Source: Cephalotus follicularis
Taxonomy: Eukaryota; Streptophyta; Magnoliopsida; Oxalidales; Cephalotaceae
NCBI GenBank assembly: GCA_001972305.1
Contig: BDDD01000345.1
Coordinates: 322,466-386,465 of the forward strand
Direction: 5' to 3'
Length of the DNA: 64,000 nucleotides
Numbering within the stretch: the stretch's first letter is position 1; every line of letters starts with the position of its first letter. Under the pieces are notes generated by a model. That model did not search any database and was not told the DNA's origin. It saw only the letters and a program-made list of their open reading frames with translations. The translations under genes and the position numbers were made by a program. Positions 24,640 to 36,034 of this stretch are shown here, in pieces.

Positions 24640-25320
24640 GGAATGATGTATCCGACAATCACAAGGCCTTGGTGGCTTAATGGTGGGATGACGATTATCA
24701 AGCTTGTAACCTTGCATTTGTTGGCACAGAGCCACAATTTTTATGTAGGTTATGCACTCACAGACCTTATGTGTCATGCTTGCACAACTCGAGAGGAGTT
24801 GTATGGCACCCAACCGTTGACTGGAAAGGTGGATTTTGATCAGGGTAGATCATGATCAACTGTGATGCCTCATGTTCCTGCTGGAACAACCTCACAGGGA
24901 GGTAGATCGAGAGGATCTAATTCCAAGGGTGAAAACCCAAGAAAGAGACATTAAGTGTAAGGGGATTCCATTCTAGAACAGTTCAAAAAGCAAAGGAGAA
25001 TGCCTGCTGTGGTAAGCGAGGGCATATGGAAGAGAAACTGTAACTAGTTCCTTTTATCTACAGCTAGGGGATACCTCGGTGTTAGGTACTTCCATATACT
25101 TTTATAGTATACAATGTAAGTTCAACTTGGGTAAGGAACTCAGGTTGTGAGACTAACATTTATGACTTGGTGTCAAATGCTAAGAAAAGATAGTCAGCAG
25201 GGAGCTGATAAAGCTGTTGATATACGCCATGGTGTTGAATCGGTGATTCACAATTTATGGATAGGCGTAATGAATTGTATATATATTGTAAGTGGATATA
25301 CGGGATCTATGTTTTAGACT
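24640..25320 (+). pseudogene. copia gag zinc knuckle and protease remnant
   Basis: Near 24990-25050 a decayed knuckle is visible (C-G-K-R-G-H in one frame). At 25110-25190 a frame reads S-T-W-V, then N-S-G-C in place of the D-T-G-C active site, so the catalytic Asp is lost. Pre-integrase-like sequence follows to about 25320. Multiple stops make this unproductive. Gag would package RNA and the protease would process the polyprotein. Confidence 0.55.
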
Positions 25321-25839
25321 GTATCCATTGCAATTACAATTCAACAAGGAACAAATGATAAAATAACATAAAATGGTTCGGTCCATAATGTTTTTCAGTC
25401 ACTCTTCCTCTCTCCTTATGAGTTATACATTGCGAGTGGCAGTGTACATCCTAATCCGGATTCCTTTGGAATCTGTCCCCTATCTTTTGAGATATCATAA
25501 GATCAAGGAGATCATACATAGAGGAAACCCAACCTAAACCATTTGAGGGTTAAAGTCTGTCCAGCTTATATTAGAGGGTAGGATCCTTCTAAGCTGGAGG
25601 CATGAAAGGATCGTTGCTGGTTTGTGGGATATCATGAGAAGTGCTTAGGATATTATTTCACCATCCTAGCAAACAAAAGGTTTTTTGTTTCGCGTACTGT
25701 AAAATTCCTATGGAAGGAATAACTGATTGCAGGAAGCAGTGAGAGTATGGTATAACTGAGTGAGTTATCACCAGGTGAAAATCCATAGGACGATAAGGAA
25801 TTAGATATTGGAACCTCTAAAGATATATTTGGGAAATGA

Positions 25840-27530
25840 TCCCTAAACTGAGATGGAATCTCAGTAAGGCACTCCTCAATGGAGGATTTTTGGTAAAAGT
25901 TTTTTTTGACAGTGCCTGAGAGATAGGGTTTCTCTTTGAAGGCATTGACATACCTAACGTCATTTAGGATGACTAGCCAATCAGCTAAATGAATTAGTGA
26001 AGAGCACTGATTTGTGGACATGGTAAGAGACCATAAATCCAAAAGGACTTCATAAACGCCTATCAAGTGTGGTAACTTGATAAATGCTCCCAAGGGTGGG
26101 TAGCCATTGGTTGCATATATATGTTCAAGTGAAGGATAAGTATTAATGAAAAAGTTTAAAACCTTTAAAGCACGATTAGCATCGTAAAGGGTATAGAATG
26201 AGACGAGAGGTCGACTATATCTAAACTTTCTTGCAAATCACAATGCTTAAGTCCATTCATATAATGTTTGCTAAAGCCATTCGTATAATGCTTGGAAAAA
26301 TGAATGTCAGGATTACCTCGCCCGAGGATTATCTTGAAGAGGACATTGATATGTTCCAAACCAAGGCGGTTTACATTCATTGAGCATACGCACATGGAGT
26401 GCACAGCTCAAAAGGTCTGTGTATGACCTTAAGCAAGCATTCCAAAGCTAAAACATCTTTTTTGGCTTTATTTATTTAAAGCATAGATGTGCCTAAAAGG
26501 TCTATCAGAAATTGGATAACCCAAATATTTCACTCTTTTGGTTATGTACATATACATGTTACAGTTCATGTAAGTACAATAAACAAATTATTTCTCCGTC
26601 AAGGATTTGGAGAGAGGCATCCTATACCACAAATATAAATTATCTAAAGGATAGATCTAATAGGTTGTTTTGGTTTTCCCAAAAGCCAGTACGTCAGTAG
26701 GGAGTTGATATGGTATAACGAAAAAGGATTCCATATATGGCTTACTGCCTAGTAGCCACAGAATTCTTCTCTCCGAGATCATGTCTTTGAGGACATCGAG
26801 GAGAGGACACACATGAATAGGAAGCCATAAGCTTCAGCTGTGGACTCCATCATGTATGCCATACCTAGTACTTGGCCTGATGTCGCACGTGCCAGATGGG
26901 TTAGCTAATCGATTTTCAGTCCTTATTCTAGTGAGGAATACTGGGAATAGTTAAGGGGATTGTGATAAACCTGAGAAGAGCTCAGGATCCCTTCTTAACA
27001 TATGGAGAATATAATGAGAAATGAAACTTAAGGGAATTTAGTTTCATATGTGATCTGGAAGATCACGAATCCATTTCATGACATATAGTTTGTCCTGAAT
27101 GGAAGTACTGTGAATTATAAGAGTTTAAAGCAAAGGTGTGCTACAAAATCCACCAAATAATATGAGTATGTTGCAACCTATAATACCGCATCAGAGTAGC
27201 TGTTTTGGAAGCGGAAGTTCAGGGTAGAACTTTTAGTGGTTCCTTCCATTGTTTCATCTAGTTATGATGTACTAGGATGGCAATGAGGACTTTTCAAAAG
27301 CCAAAGGAACCGCGGTCTCATTGCCACTCCATCATTTTAAACAGTGATGGTATATCTTGATCTGTTAGATCATATGATCAAGGAGATCATAATACAGAGA
27401 AACCTATGAGATATTTGCAAAGGTAGCAAACTTAGCAGAACCACTTACCTATGCCTTTAGCAATTCAGTACTTGAGGGAGTCAGGTATGATTTGCTTAGG
27501 CTATGAGGTCTTCGTGGCTGAAGGGCCAAG
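25840..27530 (+). pseudogene. copia reverse transcriptase / RNase H remnant
   Basis: Interrupted but recognisable. Near 25900 comes the P-E-R-Y-x-F-S block that precedes copia RT. Near 26090-26340 come the G-C-K-W-x-F-K equivalent and a D-E-D-I-like ending. Near 26840-26900 comes M-Y-A followed by P-D-V-A, and at 27000-27200 RNase H blocks (D-L-E-D-H, S-G-Y-V-F equivalents). It parallels the better preserved copy at 28811-29378 plus 39830-40876. Many stops and frameshifts. Confidence 0.6.
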
Positions 27531-27538
27531 TGGGAGAT

Positions 27539-28810
27539 TGTTCGAATTGGGTGTCCCTGCAAACCACGAGAGGCTGCATGTGTGTGCTTTACACGCTGAT
27601 TCAATGTTCTTTGTTCCAGTTATATTCTATTGTGCATATATTTTTTTATATTGGCAAGAATATATGGCTCATCCCAACCAACCAAAAGGAACAGAATAAT
27701 TATTCTTAATTAACTGTATGTCATATATTGCCCTGTCACATCAAAGGGTTGGATCTCTTGCCAGGGAGGCCATGAGATTGAGATCCTTATTCCCTATGAC
27801 TAAACTTGTTCCAAATCATAGGTTCACAATCTTTGGGCCATTGTAGAACTGTGATAAAGACTTGACACATTATGCTTACTCCCAATGAGGGAGGATGGAT
27901 CATCTCATGGACCATTCGGTATTATCCTAAAGCTAATGTGGGGTGCGTGCGCGGCTGCATGATACTAAACAGACCCACCAATAGGGTCCCTATTTGGATA
28001 GTCTATACCCATGTCAATAGAGACTCCTATGGTCTCGGTAGTGTATAGTCTATGGTGACTAGTATGTCCATGCTTACGTTGTTCCTTTGACCTAAGCGGC
28101 TAGCATGCATTGTGTGGTGACTACTTGACTTTGATTTCTGCCTTCCCCAGCACTAGCCACGTGCTGGAAAAATGGTTGTCTTTGGGTCATGTGGAAGCCG
28201 CATTGAGATGTATGAGCGAGCACGCAACAAGGGATCGTCACACCCGGGCAGAGGGTGACCAGCTCTATTTGATCTGTGTACGTTGTAGACTTTAAAGTCC
28301 TGATCAGGCATAGGCGAACTGGAAACGAGAGGTTTCCATGGGAGGTCTGCTGTTAGTCTCAGTGCATTCACGGATTTTATAGAATCGCAGAAAAACTAGG
28401 GGTGACATTTATCCAAACCCTAGACCGCGATCAGAGCTAAGTATGACGAGGGATACACGACACATATGCCGATGACTAAGTAAAGCGACTGGTTGTTCGG
28501 TCCCTGATTGATAGACGTGGTAATACACGGATACGGGGGGTGACTGGAGATCACACCGGGGCTATTTTAGTAGTCGGTGACTATTAAAGTAGTCGTACCA
28601 GATGACGGGGTGCTCTGAGAATTTATCATCATACTGGAGATCTACAGGTTGTTGGGTCCCGCCTGATTATGGTGAGAAGTTAACATCGAGGAGATGTTAC
28701 TTTGACTGGGAATATTTTATTTGCTGGACACATCAGTGGTTGAGATAGTGAGTCAACGCATCATCATATTAAAATATTTTGGCCAAAGGTTTGAGAGTTG
28801 GACAAGTTAT
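27539..28810 (+). repeat. 3' LTR of decayed copia element, truncated
   Basis: It begins after the polypurine tract AAGTGGGAGAT (27528-27538). It follows 19942-21210 base for base with scattered differences and departs at about 28810. Confidence 0.8.
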
Positions 28811-29378
28811 TTGGATATTGAGGAATTGGGGGTTAGACCTCCAACAAACATTGTTGAGATTGGATCTCAGTTAAGCAGACCTCTTTTGAGGACATCAGAC
28901 GGGATTCCATTAGCACCTGAGAGATATGTTTTCTCGTTGATGGTACTGAAGAAGTCAACATCGTTGATGACGACGAACCTAACAGCTATTAGGAAGCAGT
29001 GTCGGGCATTGAATCTGAGGAACGAGTAGGAGCCATGCAATATGAGATGGATTCCATGTACTCCAACTAGGTTTTGAATTTGGTTGAAGCACCCGAAGGC
29101 ATAGTGCCTATTGGCTGCAAATGGATCTTCAAGAAGAAGATGAATTCAGATGGAAAAATTGAGACATGTAAAGCTTGATTAGTGGCGAAAAGGTATAGAC
29201 AGTGACATGGTGTCAATTATACTGAAACTTTCTCACCAGTCGCCATACTCAAGTCCATTCAGATTTTACTTGCTATTTCCGCTCATTATGACTATGAGAT
29301 ATGGCAAATGGATGTAAAGACGACATTCCTAAATAGGCCTCTTGACGAGGACATCTATATGTCTCAACCCGAGGGTTT
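28811..29378 (+). pseudogene. copia reverse transcriptase, N-terminal part (interrupted element)
   Basis: After a P-E-R-Y-V-F-S block near 28918, the frame carries E-A-M-Q-Y-E-M-D-S-M, then G-C-K-W-I-F-K-K-K, then V-N-Y-T-E-T-F-S-P-V-A, then W-Q-M-D-V-K-T, ending at M-S-Q-P-E-G-F. These are fingers and palm landmarks of copia reverse transcriptase, including the first catalytic Asp block. In-frame stops occur, for example near 29069. It is cut at 29379 by a SIRE-like element. The C-terminal part reappears at 39830, with about 60 codons missing between. Confidence 0.8.
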
Positions 29379-30565
29379 TGAAAATCCTATAAGGCAATAT
29401 TCTAAAGATATATGGTTTGCGGAAAAATAAACTTACGAAAATAAAACAAACAAACAATAATTTAAGAACAATTAAATACGTAAAGAGAGATAGAGTTAGA
29501 AAGAGTGTAAACGAATTTATAGTGGTTCGGCCAATCTCTTGCCTACGTCCACTTTCCCAGGGTAGCACATTGAGTTTTCACTAGAATCCACTAGCACCCT
29601 TTGATTTTGGATTGCGGGTGCAAATCAAAGAAAACACTTAACAAGTTTTGGGTTCACTCCCCACCGGGTTCACTCCCCGTGATAATCCTACTAAGGGTTC
29701 ACTCCCCTTGATTGTCTCTCTAAGGGTTCACTCCCCTTATACAATAAAAGATTTTAAATATGTTTTGTGTTGATTATAATAACCTCTCAAAAGTTGGATA
29801 TTGCTAAGTAAGGCTTACAAACAATAGCTCTCTAAGATAGGCTTTAAAATACTTGAACCAATCTTCGGTATTGATTTGAAAGATGTAGGATTGCTCTTGA
29901 GTTGCTTGGAAGAAATGAGTGTTGACTTGTTATCACATTTTTGGAATGATATCTCACTTTTACTTAAATACACATGCTCCAACGGATCTATTTTTAAAAT
30001 TCAGTCCCAATCCAGTCGACTGGATTTTCTTGGCAGTCGGCTGGAGCTGTTGGTGCATATTTCTAATTATAGCCGTTGGAGAAGGCAGATGGCTGGTTCA
30101 TCTTGATAGTCGGCTGTTTTTCCAAAACAGTCGGTTGTTGCTCTGTTCCATTCGGCTGGTGGAGGTAGAGAAGACTCCCAAAAAGCTACTGGTCTAATCT
30201 TGACATTTGTTGACAGTCGGCTGGAGGATCTGGACAGTCGGTTGTTTTCACTTTTTCAGTCAGCTGGACCCCTGTTACAGTCTGCTGGATGTAGTGCAAT
30301 TCCAGATTATGGGATCCTTTGAAATTCCAATCGACTATTCATCCCAAGCAGCCAGCTACTCAAACCAGACAGTCGATTGTTCATCATGGGCAGTCGGCTG
30401 TTTTTGCATGAATCTGCAGTTTTAAGCTTTGCAACAACTTTGGACATAAAATCAAGTGAGTAGATGAGTTTGTAAGATATCAAAATATGCATACAAGTAT
30501 TTCATGTTTGTTAATCATCGAAATATAACTCTTTAACACATTTAAAGGGGTGGCAAAAGTCAACA
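29379..30565 (-). repeat. 3' LTR of SIRE-like element
   Basis: Plus-strand ends TGAAAATC and AAGTCAACA (minus TGTTGACTT). It matches 36035-37203 closely. It contains repeated 'ggttcactcccc' words near 29645-29740 and the 21-bp GTCGAC-type cluster at 30015-30400. Confidence 0.85.
30015..30400. repeat. 21-bp-spaced CAGTCGGCTG cluster, left SIRE-like LTR
   Basis: Core starts: 30015, 30036; 30109, 30130, 30151; 30216, 30237, 30259, 30280; 30330, 30351, 30372, 30393. Within each group the steps are 21 or 22 bp. Variants include GTCGAC, GTCGGC, GTCGGT and GTCAGC. Confidence 0.85.
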
Positions 30566-30580
30566 ATCTCCCCATTTTTG
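30566..30580 (-). other. polypurine tract of SIRE-like element
   Basis: The minus strand reads AAAAATGGGGAGAT directly before the LTR start TGTTGACTT. Confidence 0.85.
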
Positions 30581-31393
30581 ATGATTGACAAAACATAACT
30601 AATTTTGCATAATTTTGACAAATTTATCACCTAAGTCCACTAATATTAACTAAACTCCAATAAGTCAAGTCTAGGATATTTGTCAAAGTGATTGAGCAAC
30701 ACAATTCATATAGGATAATGCATACTTAAAAAAATCTCCCCCTTTTTGTATGCATAGTAAAAAATAAATAAAAGACAACATCATTTTTTACTCTATATAG
30801 ACTCTACCCCTTTTTGTCAAACAACAAAAATATAGTTAAGCTCCCCCTTAACTAAAGCATATGTTTAAGCATTAACAAAGTGCTTGAGTAACAAAGCTCC
30901 CCCTTAACGAATGCATACACAAAATCAATTCCAATGAATAGATTAATTATTTAGGGAGAGGAAACACTAAGTATTGACAACAAAGCACAAAGGCAAATTT
31001 AGGAGAACAAATTACAAAACACCTTCATTTCATAAACACGCTAATAAGTTCATTACATAATCAAAGTGCAAATTCATTACACAACTTCAAGATCATCTCA
31101 CAATAAACATGTTCATAATCATGTCATTTCCATCACAAACTACAAGAGAAACATGTTCATTTCATAATTAAACTAAAAAAATAGCAAGTGCATTTCATAA
31201 TAAAATACAAGTTCATTGTACTCATACTACAAGTTGATTTTAAACATAAGCTACAAGTTCACTGCAAGTTCATTTCCATCACAAACAAACTTCAAATTCA
31301 TTACATACACAAACTAAAATTCCATTCTTCTCAAAGTGCAAATACACTTCCATCACAAACATCAAGAAAAACATGATATGCATGAAATTTTGC
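30581..31393. other. 3' untranslated part of SIRE-like element
   Basis: AT-rich, with repeated 'ctcccccttaact'-like and 'caagttcat' words. No coding signal seen. Confidence 0.6.
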
Positions 31394-32549
31394 TCAAGAT
31401 GATCCGGGAGGAGGGTGTTGAGGGTAGGCATTTTGAAGCATTTGGATCACTTGGGCCATTTGTGTGTCTTGTGAATCAAGGCGTGTCATAAGAGTGGCTT
31501 GATTGTCATAGATTTGATCCACTCTCCCTCGAATATAGTCGATGTTGGCTTGGGCTAAATCCATCATTGCTTGAAGTGACTCCATGGTAGGTCTACTACC
31601 TCCACTACAACTTCTTCCAACATTCGGCCTCATTTCAAATCGATCCCCGTCATCTTCTTCTTCTTCTTCTTCTTTCGCGTTATCTCCACCAACACCAACA
31701 CCTGGTTCCCTCACGGGTGCTCCCTCTACCGCTTGTTGCTTCACCCATAAACCATCTTCAAACTTGATATTGCAACTCTTAAGTCCGGCTTTGTTTATTA
31801 GTTGCTTGGTTTTAGGTTTGACATTGTGTTCATCCTCTATACCAAGGTTTAGAGAAGTTAGAATCCTACTAATAAGCATAGGATAGGGAAGGTGATGTGG
31901 TCTAGATAAAATGTGGTTAACTATGAGATACGAAAGGTTAACAAGAGTTCCATTTTTTATACAAGCCACTAATTTTAGGTCTCGCTCGGATGGTAGTGTA
32001 TGCGAGCCATCTCTAGGCAACAAAGTATTAGTGACAAGTAATAAGAGTATGCAAGTAGCAATGGGCAAGTGGCTGCTAGTAACGGTCATAATTGGATTAA
32101 AATCGGACCGCTCTAAGCAAATTTCCAAAGCATCGGATTTTTCAATATCATTAAACTGAGTGATACTGGTGCATGGAATACCTAAAGTTTCGGCAATAAA
32201 ATCAGGGGTAATTTCAACAGCATTGCCAAGAACAAACGATTTTTTCTACACAACTAGTGGTTTTTTCAAGATTAGCATAAAAAAGTTTTACTAACCTAGG
32301 GTAAATTAGGTGAGATGAACACAAATAGTTAAACCAACCCAAATGTTCAAGCCAAGACCTAATAGAAGCTATATTGCTAATCAAAATCTCTCTATCTAAC
32401 CATTTTTCGTTATGGAGCTAAACTAAATTTAGGACGGAATTATACCTCTCTTCATTTTCCTTGGAGAGAAAAAGGTCGTCATCAAAAGCGCTCACTGGGT
32501 TTGAGCTTCTCTACTTGGTTCCAATGCTTTTTCTCTTCTTGGATGCCAT
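31394..32549 (-). pseudogene. env-like ORF / plant transposon protein domain
   Basis: The minus-strand start at 32549 opens M-A-S-K-K-R-K, then reads through an F-L-S-K-E-N-E-E-R-Y block typical of the env-like third ORF of SIRE-type elements and of 'putative plant transposon protein' domains. Two or more stops break the first 400 bp. The last 245 codons (32128-31394) are open and include R-D-L-K-L-V-A-C-I, a hydrophobic helix region, an acidic run of Glu/Asp, and a C-terminal coiled-coil-like part (Q-A-N-I-D-Y-I-R). I see no convincing signal peptide in the open part. Its role is unknown; envelope-like function in SIRE elements is only proposed. Confidence 0.65.
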
Positions 32550-32659
32550 GGAAATCAGTGGGAGCGAATTTTTGGAGAAGGTTTAGGGTGTGTAGATGAG
32601 AAAGTTTGAGAGAAAGAGGGAAAAATCACGTTTATAAAAAACTGATTCGCGTGTCAACA

Positions 32660-32727
32660 GTCGACTGGTGTTTTGAGCCAGTCGGATGGATATGTGACAG
32701 TCGACTGGATCAGGACACTAGTCGGCT
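32660..32727. repeat. GTCGAC-type motif cluster upstream of the env-like ORF
   Basis: Cores at 32660 (GTCGAC), 32681 (GTCGGA), 32700 (GTCGAC) and 32721 (GTCGGC). The steps are 21, 19 and 21 bp. It lies about 110 bp before the env-like start in element sense. Confidence 0.8.
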
Positions 32728-32739
32728 GGAATCTGCAGA

Positions 32740-33298
32740 AATCGAATAGGCAGATTTTGAGTTCCCCTTTGATCCGAAAATCCATAATCAGCTATTATTA
32801 ACTAATAGTGACTTAGATAATTGAGCATTTTGATATAATTGAGTTAAAACTCAATGTTGGATGCAAGACATGAGTTCGAAAAACATTTTATATACAAATA
32901 AACACATAATTGCATTAAAAAATACACAAACAAATAAGTATCACAAAATTTAAAAACAAAACACTTACTACTCATGTGCTCACTGTGATCATATTTAGAT
33001 TAAAGTTTTAATAGTACCATTTACTTTGAGCACACCTACAAAATAAAGAAAATTAAACTTTTGGTACCCAAATAAATTTGGGTCCTTGAGGGTTAGTCAA
33101 AATGGTTCATTTGAGAAACCAAACTTTCTTAGTTTTACCAAAATTCTTTCTATGAAAGCATGAAGTAGAAACATGTCCTAGATTACCACAATAGTTGTAA
33201 GAAATTTTGGGCTATACTTTTTTAACAAAGAAATTATTAAAGTGTTTGACATTATTCATTTCTTCATAGCCGATACCGGCTTTGTCAAATACTCACCT
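32740..33298. other. non-coding remnant where pol should be
   Basis: AT-rich sequence between the gag coiled coil and the env-like ORF. Only a short decayed piece near 33060-33290 could be gag-pol linker. No protease, integrase or RT motif was seen. Confidence 0.5.
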
Positions 33299-34348
33299 TT
33301 AAAGTCCTAGAAGATTATCTAACTTGTCACTACTATTAGAAAACTTAGAAAAAGTTTTCATCAAAGCATCAATTTCAAGTTTTAGCTTTTCATTTTCTTT
33401 CTTGAAGTCAATTGACAATTTTGAAGAAACATTTAAAACGTCAATTTCATTCATATTGTAACTCTTCTCATTTTTTAGAGATTCAATTTCACTTATATAT
33501 TTGCTATCTTCACTCTTTAGATTTTCAATTTCTTTAGACATTGAAATAACATTTTTCTTTAGAGTTTTGTTTCTCAAGCAACATTTTTATATTCATTAAA
33601 CAAGTTCTCATATGCATTTTGTAACTCATCAAAAGTAAAATTTACCTCATCTTCATCCTCCTCCTCAATTTTCATGAAAGCAATGTTTGCAACCTCTTCA
33701 TCACCTTCTTCTTCGGAGCTTGAGGGATTGCTATCATCCCATGTGGCTACCATTGCTTTCTTCTTTTTGGAGTATTCATTCTTCTTCTTTAATTGCTCTT
33801 TCTTTTTAAGATTTGGACACTCGCTTTTGAAGTGGCCCGACTTTTTGCATTCATAACACGTTGGTTCTTCCCTTTTGTTTGATTCTTCTTCTTGAGGGAA
33901 TTTCATTTTGAAGGCCTTTTTGACTTTTGAGGAACTTCTTGAATTGAGAGGTGATAAGGGCCAAGTCACCATCTTCATCACTTTCACTTTCTTCCCTTGA
34001 GGCTTTTAAAGCAATTGTCTTCTTCTTTTTAGCCTCCATATGCTTATGATTTTTCAACGTTGTCTCATGCGTCATCAATGAACCTAGGAGTTGTTCAAGT
34101 GAAAGAGTTGAGAGATCTTTAGCTTCCTCAATTATCGTTACCTTTGGAGTCCAACATCTTGGCAAGTACCTTAAAATTTTTCTAGCAAGTTCTTGGTTAG
34201 AATAATTTTTACCAAGATTTTTCAGGGAGTTAACAATTGCAGTAAAACACGTAAACATATCACTAATGCTTTCATTTTCATGCATAAAAAATAATTCATA
34301 TTCATGAACAAGCATACTAATTTTCAATTCCTTTACTTGATTAGTACA
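33299..34348 (-). pseudogene. gag C-terminal part (SIRE-like): capsid end, zinc knuckle, coiled coil
   Basis: The frame 34327-33851 carries the end of the capsid-like domain (L-V-H-E-Y-E-L-F, then I-L-R-Y-L-P, then S-L-M-T-H-E). After a shift, the frame 33987-33574 has the CCHC knuckle C-Y-E-C-K-K-S-G-H-F-K-S-E-C and an acidic tail. The frame 33577-33299 is a Lys/Glu/Leu-rich coiled coil. This arrangement is usual for SIRE-type gag. Interrupted from its N-terminal part by the solo LTR at 34349. Gag forms the particle and binds RNA. Confidence 0.8.
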
Positions 34349-35615
34349 TGTTGGCCTTTGCCACCCCGATTAAATGTTTACCACATGTTATTTTGATGAT
34401 TAACAAACGTAAATTACTTGTATGCATAATTCTTTAAGTTATAAATGCTTTTACTCACTTAATCTTGTGTCCAAAGTTGTGCCAAGGATGTTTATGCAGG
34501 TACAGGCAATTCCAGCCGACTGGAGGGAAATCCAGTCGACTGCCAAGGCTAGGAGTCGACTCCCAAAGGTTGTTAGTCGACTGCATCTTCAACCTAAACC
34601 CAGAATCTGCAGAAACAGCACACCAGTCGACTGACAGGCAAATCCAGTCGACTTCCAGGCAATTCCAGTCGACTGTAGCAGGGCATCAGCCGACTGCCAT
34701 GGGATACAAATCAGGCAGAAGCTTCTGTATCATTTCACACCCAATCCAGCCGACTGTAGCAGGGGAACAGTCGACTGCCAAGGGGTCCAGTCGACTGCCA
34801 CAGGGGTCCAGCCGACTGCCATCAATTGTGCAAAATCTGGCAGTAGGTTCTACAACTTTCAAAATAGCCTCAACAGCCGACTGAAGCAGGGGATCAGTCA
34901 ACTGCCGAGCACACCAGCCGACTGCCTACATGATCCAGCCTACTGCCCACTCCAAGCGGCTATATTCAAATAAACGCGCCATCAATCCAGCCAGCTGCCG
35001 TCCAAATCCAGCCGACTGGATTTGTATCAGACAGTTAAAAATAGATCCGTTGGAGGCTTAACTATTTAAGGAAATTTGGGGCTCTTACATGGTTGATCAA
35101 GCATTCAAGTGCCATACAATCTCAAGCTATCTCAAGTTCAATACCAAGCATTCAAACTATCAAAAGAGAACAATCCAAAGCAATCATCCATATTTACAAA
35201 GCCTTATTCTTGCATTACATACACCTTTGTAAGCGTTGTATAATTTGTGCTTCATTGTAAACAAATTCGCTACGAATTTGTAAACACTTAAACTACTACT
35301 TTCACACATACAAGAGAGGTTGTCTCTTGTATTGCTCGGTTGGACCAAAGTGTAATTCGCTTGGTTGGAGCGAAAGTTTGTTGGAGCTCGGTTGGAGTTC
35401 CAAGCCCGGATTGGGGCATACCTAGTGAATACTCAAGGGGAGGCATTGGGGAGTGAAAGGCGGTTTGCCGAACCACTATATATCCGTTTGCAATCTCTAA
35501 ACCCTATACTCTTTACTTTCCGCATTGTGTGTTTGTGTAATTAATTTTATTGGTGGTTTATTTGCTAGATAAATATTTATAAGTCTATTCACCCCCCCCC
35601 TCTAGACTTCCAACA
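34349..35615 (+). mobile_element. SIRE-like solo LTR nested in gag (1.27 kb)
   Basis: It starts TGTTGGCCTTTGCCACCCC and ends CTTCCAACA, with flanking GTACA (34344-34348) and GTACC (35616-35620), a 4 of 5 target duplication. Its start aligns with the minus-strand start of the host element's own LTR (TTTGCCACCCC, then 'gatgattaacaaac', then 'acttgtatgcat'), so the two families are related. It splits gag in the middle of a codon run that resumes on the other side. Confidence 0.88.
34515..35021. repeat. 21-bp-spaced CAGYCGACTG cluster in nested solo LTR
   Basis: Eighteen copies. Core starts: 34515, 34535, 34555, 34576; 34626, 34647, 34668, 34689; 34749, 34770, 34790, 34811; 34876, 34897, 34917, 34938; 34990, 35011. 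The steps within groups are 20-21 bp and the groups are mostly of four. Dominant variants are CAGTCGACTG and CAGCCGACTG. Confidence 0.9.
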
Positions 35616-36000
35616 GTACCTTCATACGTAACTTCTAACAAGTCCCACATTTCTTTAGCCGTGTCGCAAGAAGAAATACGATTAAACTCATTTGGACCCA
35701 CGGCATAAAGCAAAACATGTTTAGCTTTTGAATTTAATTGTAGCATTCTAAAGTCATTATCGTTAAATTCATTTTCGGGTTTAAGAGAGACTACTCCTTC
35801 TAACGTTCTTGTGGGCATCCTAGGACCATTTACAATAATGTGCCATAATTGATAGTCTAAGGATTGTAAAAATATTGTCATTCTAGTTTTCCGAAAACTA
35901 TAATTGTTTTCATAAAAAATGGGAAGCAAGAGATTGAAGAACCTTCTACTCCTACGTTTAGATTCATAGAAGATGCCACGGATCTTTATATCTCTAACAA
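35616..36000 (-). pseudogene. gag N-terminal part (SIRE-like)
   Basis: The minus-strand frame carries Y-E-N-N-Y-S-F-R-K-T-R-M-T-I-F-L-Q-S-L-D and later C-D-T-A-K-E-M-W-D-L-L, both standard in copia gag (UBN2-like). A frameshift near 35920 separates it from the likely start region. It ends at the solo LTR and continues at 34348. Confidence 0.78.
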
Positions 36001-36020
36001 TTAAGAATTATGAGATAACC

Positions 36021-36034
36021 TCTCTGATACCAAC
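36021..36034 (-). other. primer-binding site of SIRE-like element
   Basis: The minus strand reads GTTGGTATCAGAGA just inside the 5' LTR, complementary to initiator Met tRNA. Confidence 0.85.

Larger units (their letters stand above)
19942..28810 (+). mobile_element. decayed Ty1/copia element with 2.6-kb LTR, 3' LTR truncated
   Basis: The LTR starts TGTTGGAATTGG at 19942 and TGTTCGAATTGG at 27539 are followed by near-identical sequence for over 1 kb. A degenerate primer-binding site lies at 22544 and a polypurine tract (AAGTGGGAGAT) ends at 27538. Gag knuckle, protease, and RT/RNase H remnants lie between them in copia order but are full of stops. The integrase core was not recognised and may be deleted. 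The 3' LTR ends at about 28810, where another copia's reverse transcriptase begins. Confidence 0.82.

Noticed and set aside
31584..31886. Plus-strand open frame opposite the env-like ORF
   Set aside because: Shadow of the acidic run on the minus strand (poly-Ser reading).
34465..34884. 139-codon frame with repeated Q-S-T-like peptides
   Set aside because: The 21-bp motif is seven codons long, so repeats look like a peptide repeat. The frame lies in an LTR and is not kept in the related LTRs.
34515..35021. CRISPR-like array of short repeats at regular spacing
   Set aside because: Plant nuclear DNA with retroelements on all sides; repeats are only about 10 bp with about 11-bp gaps and no cas genes.
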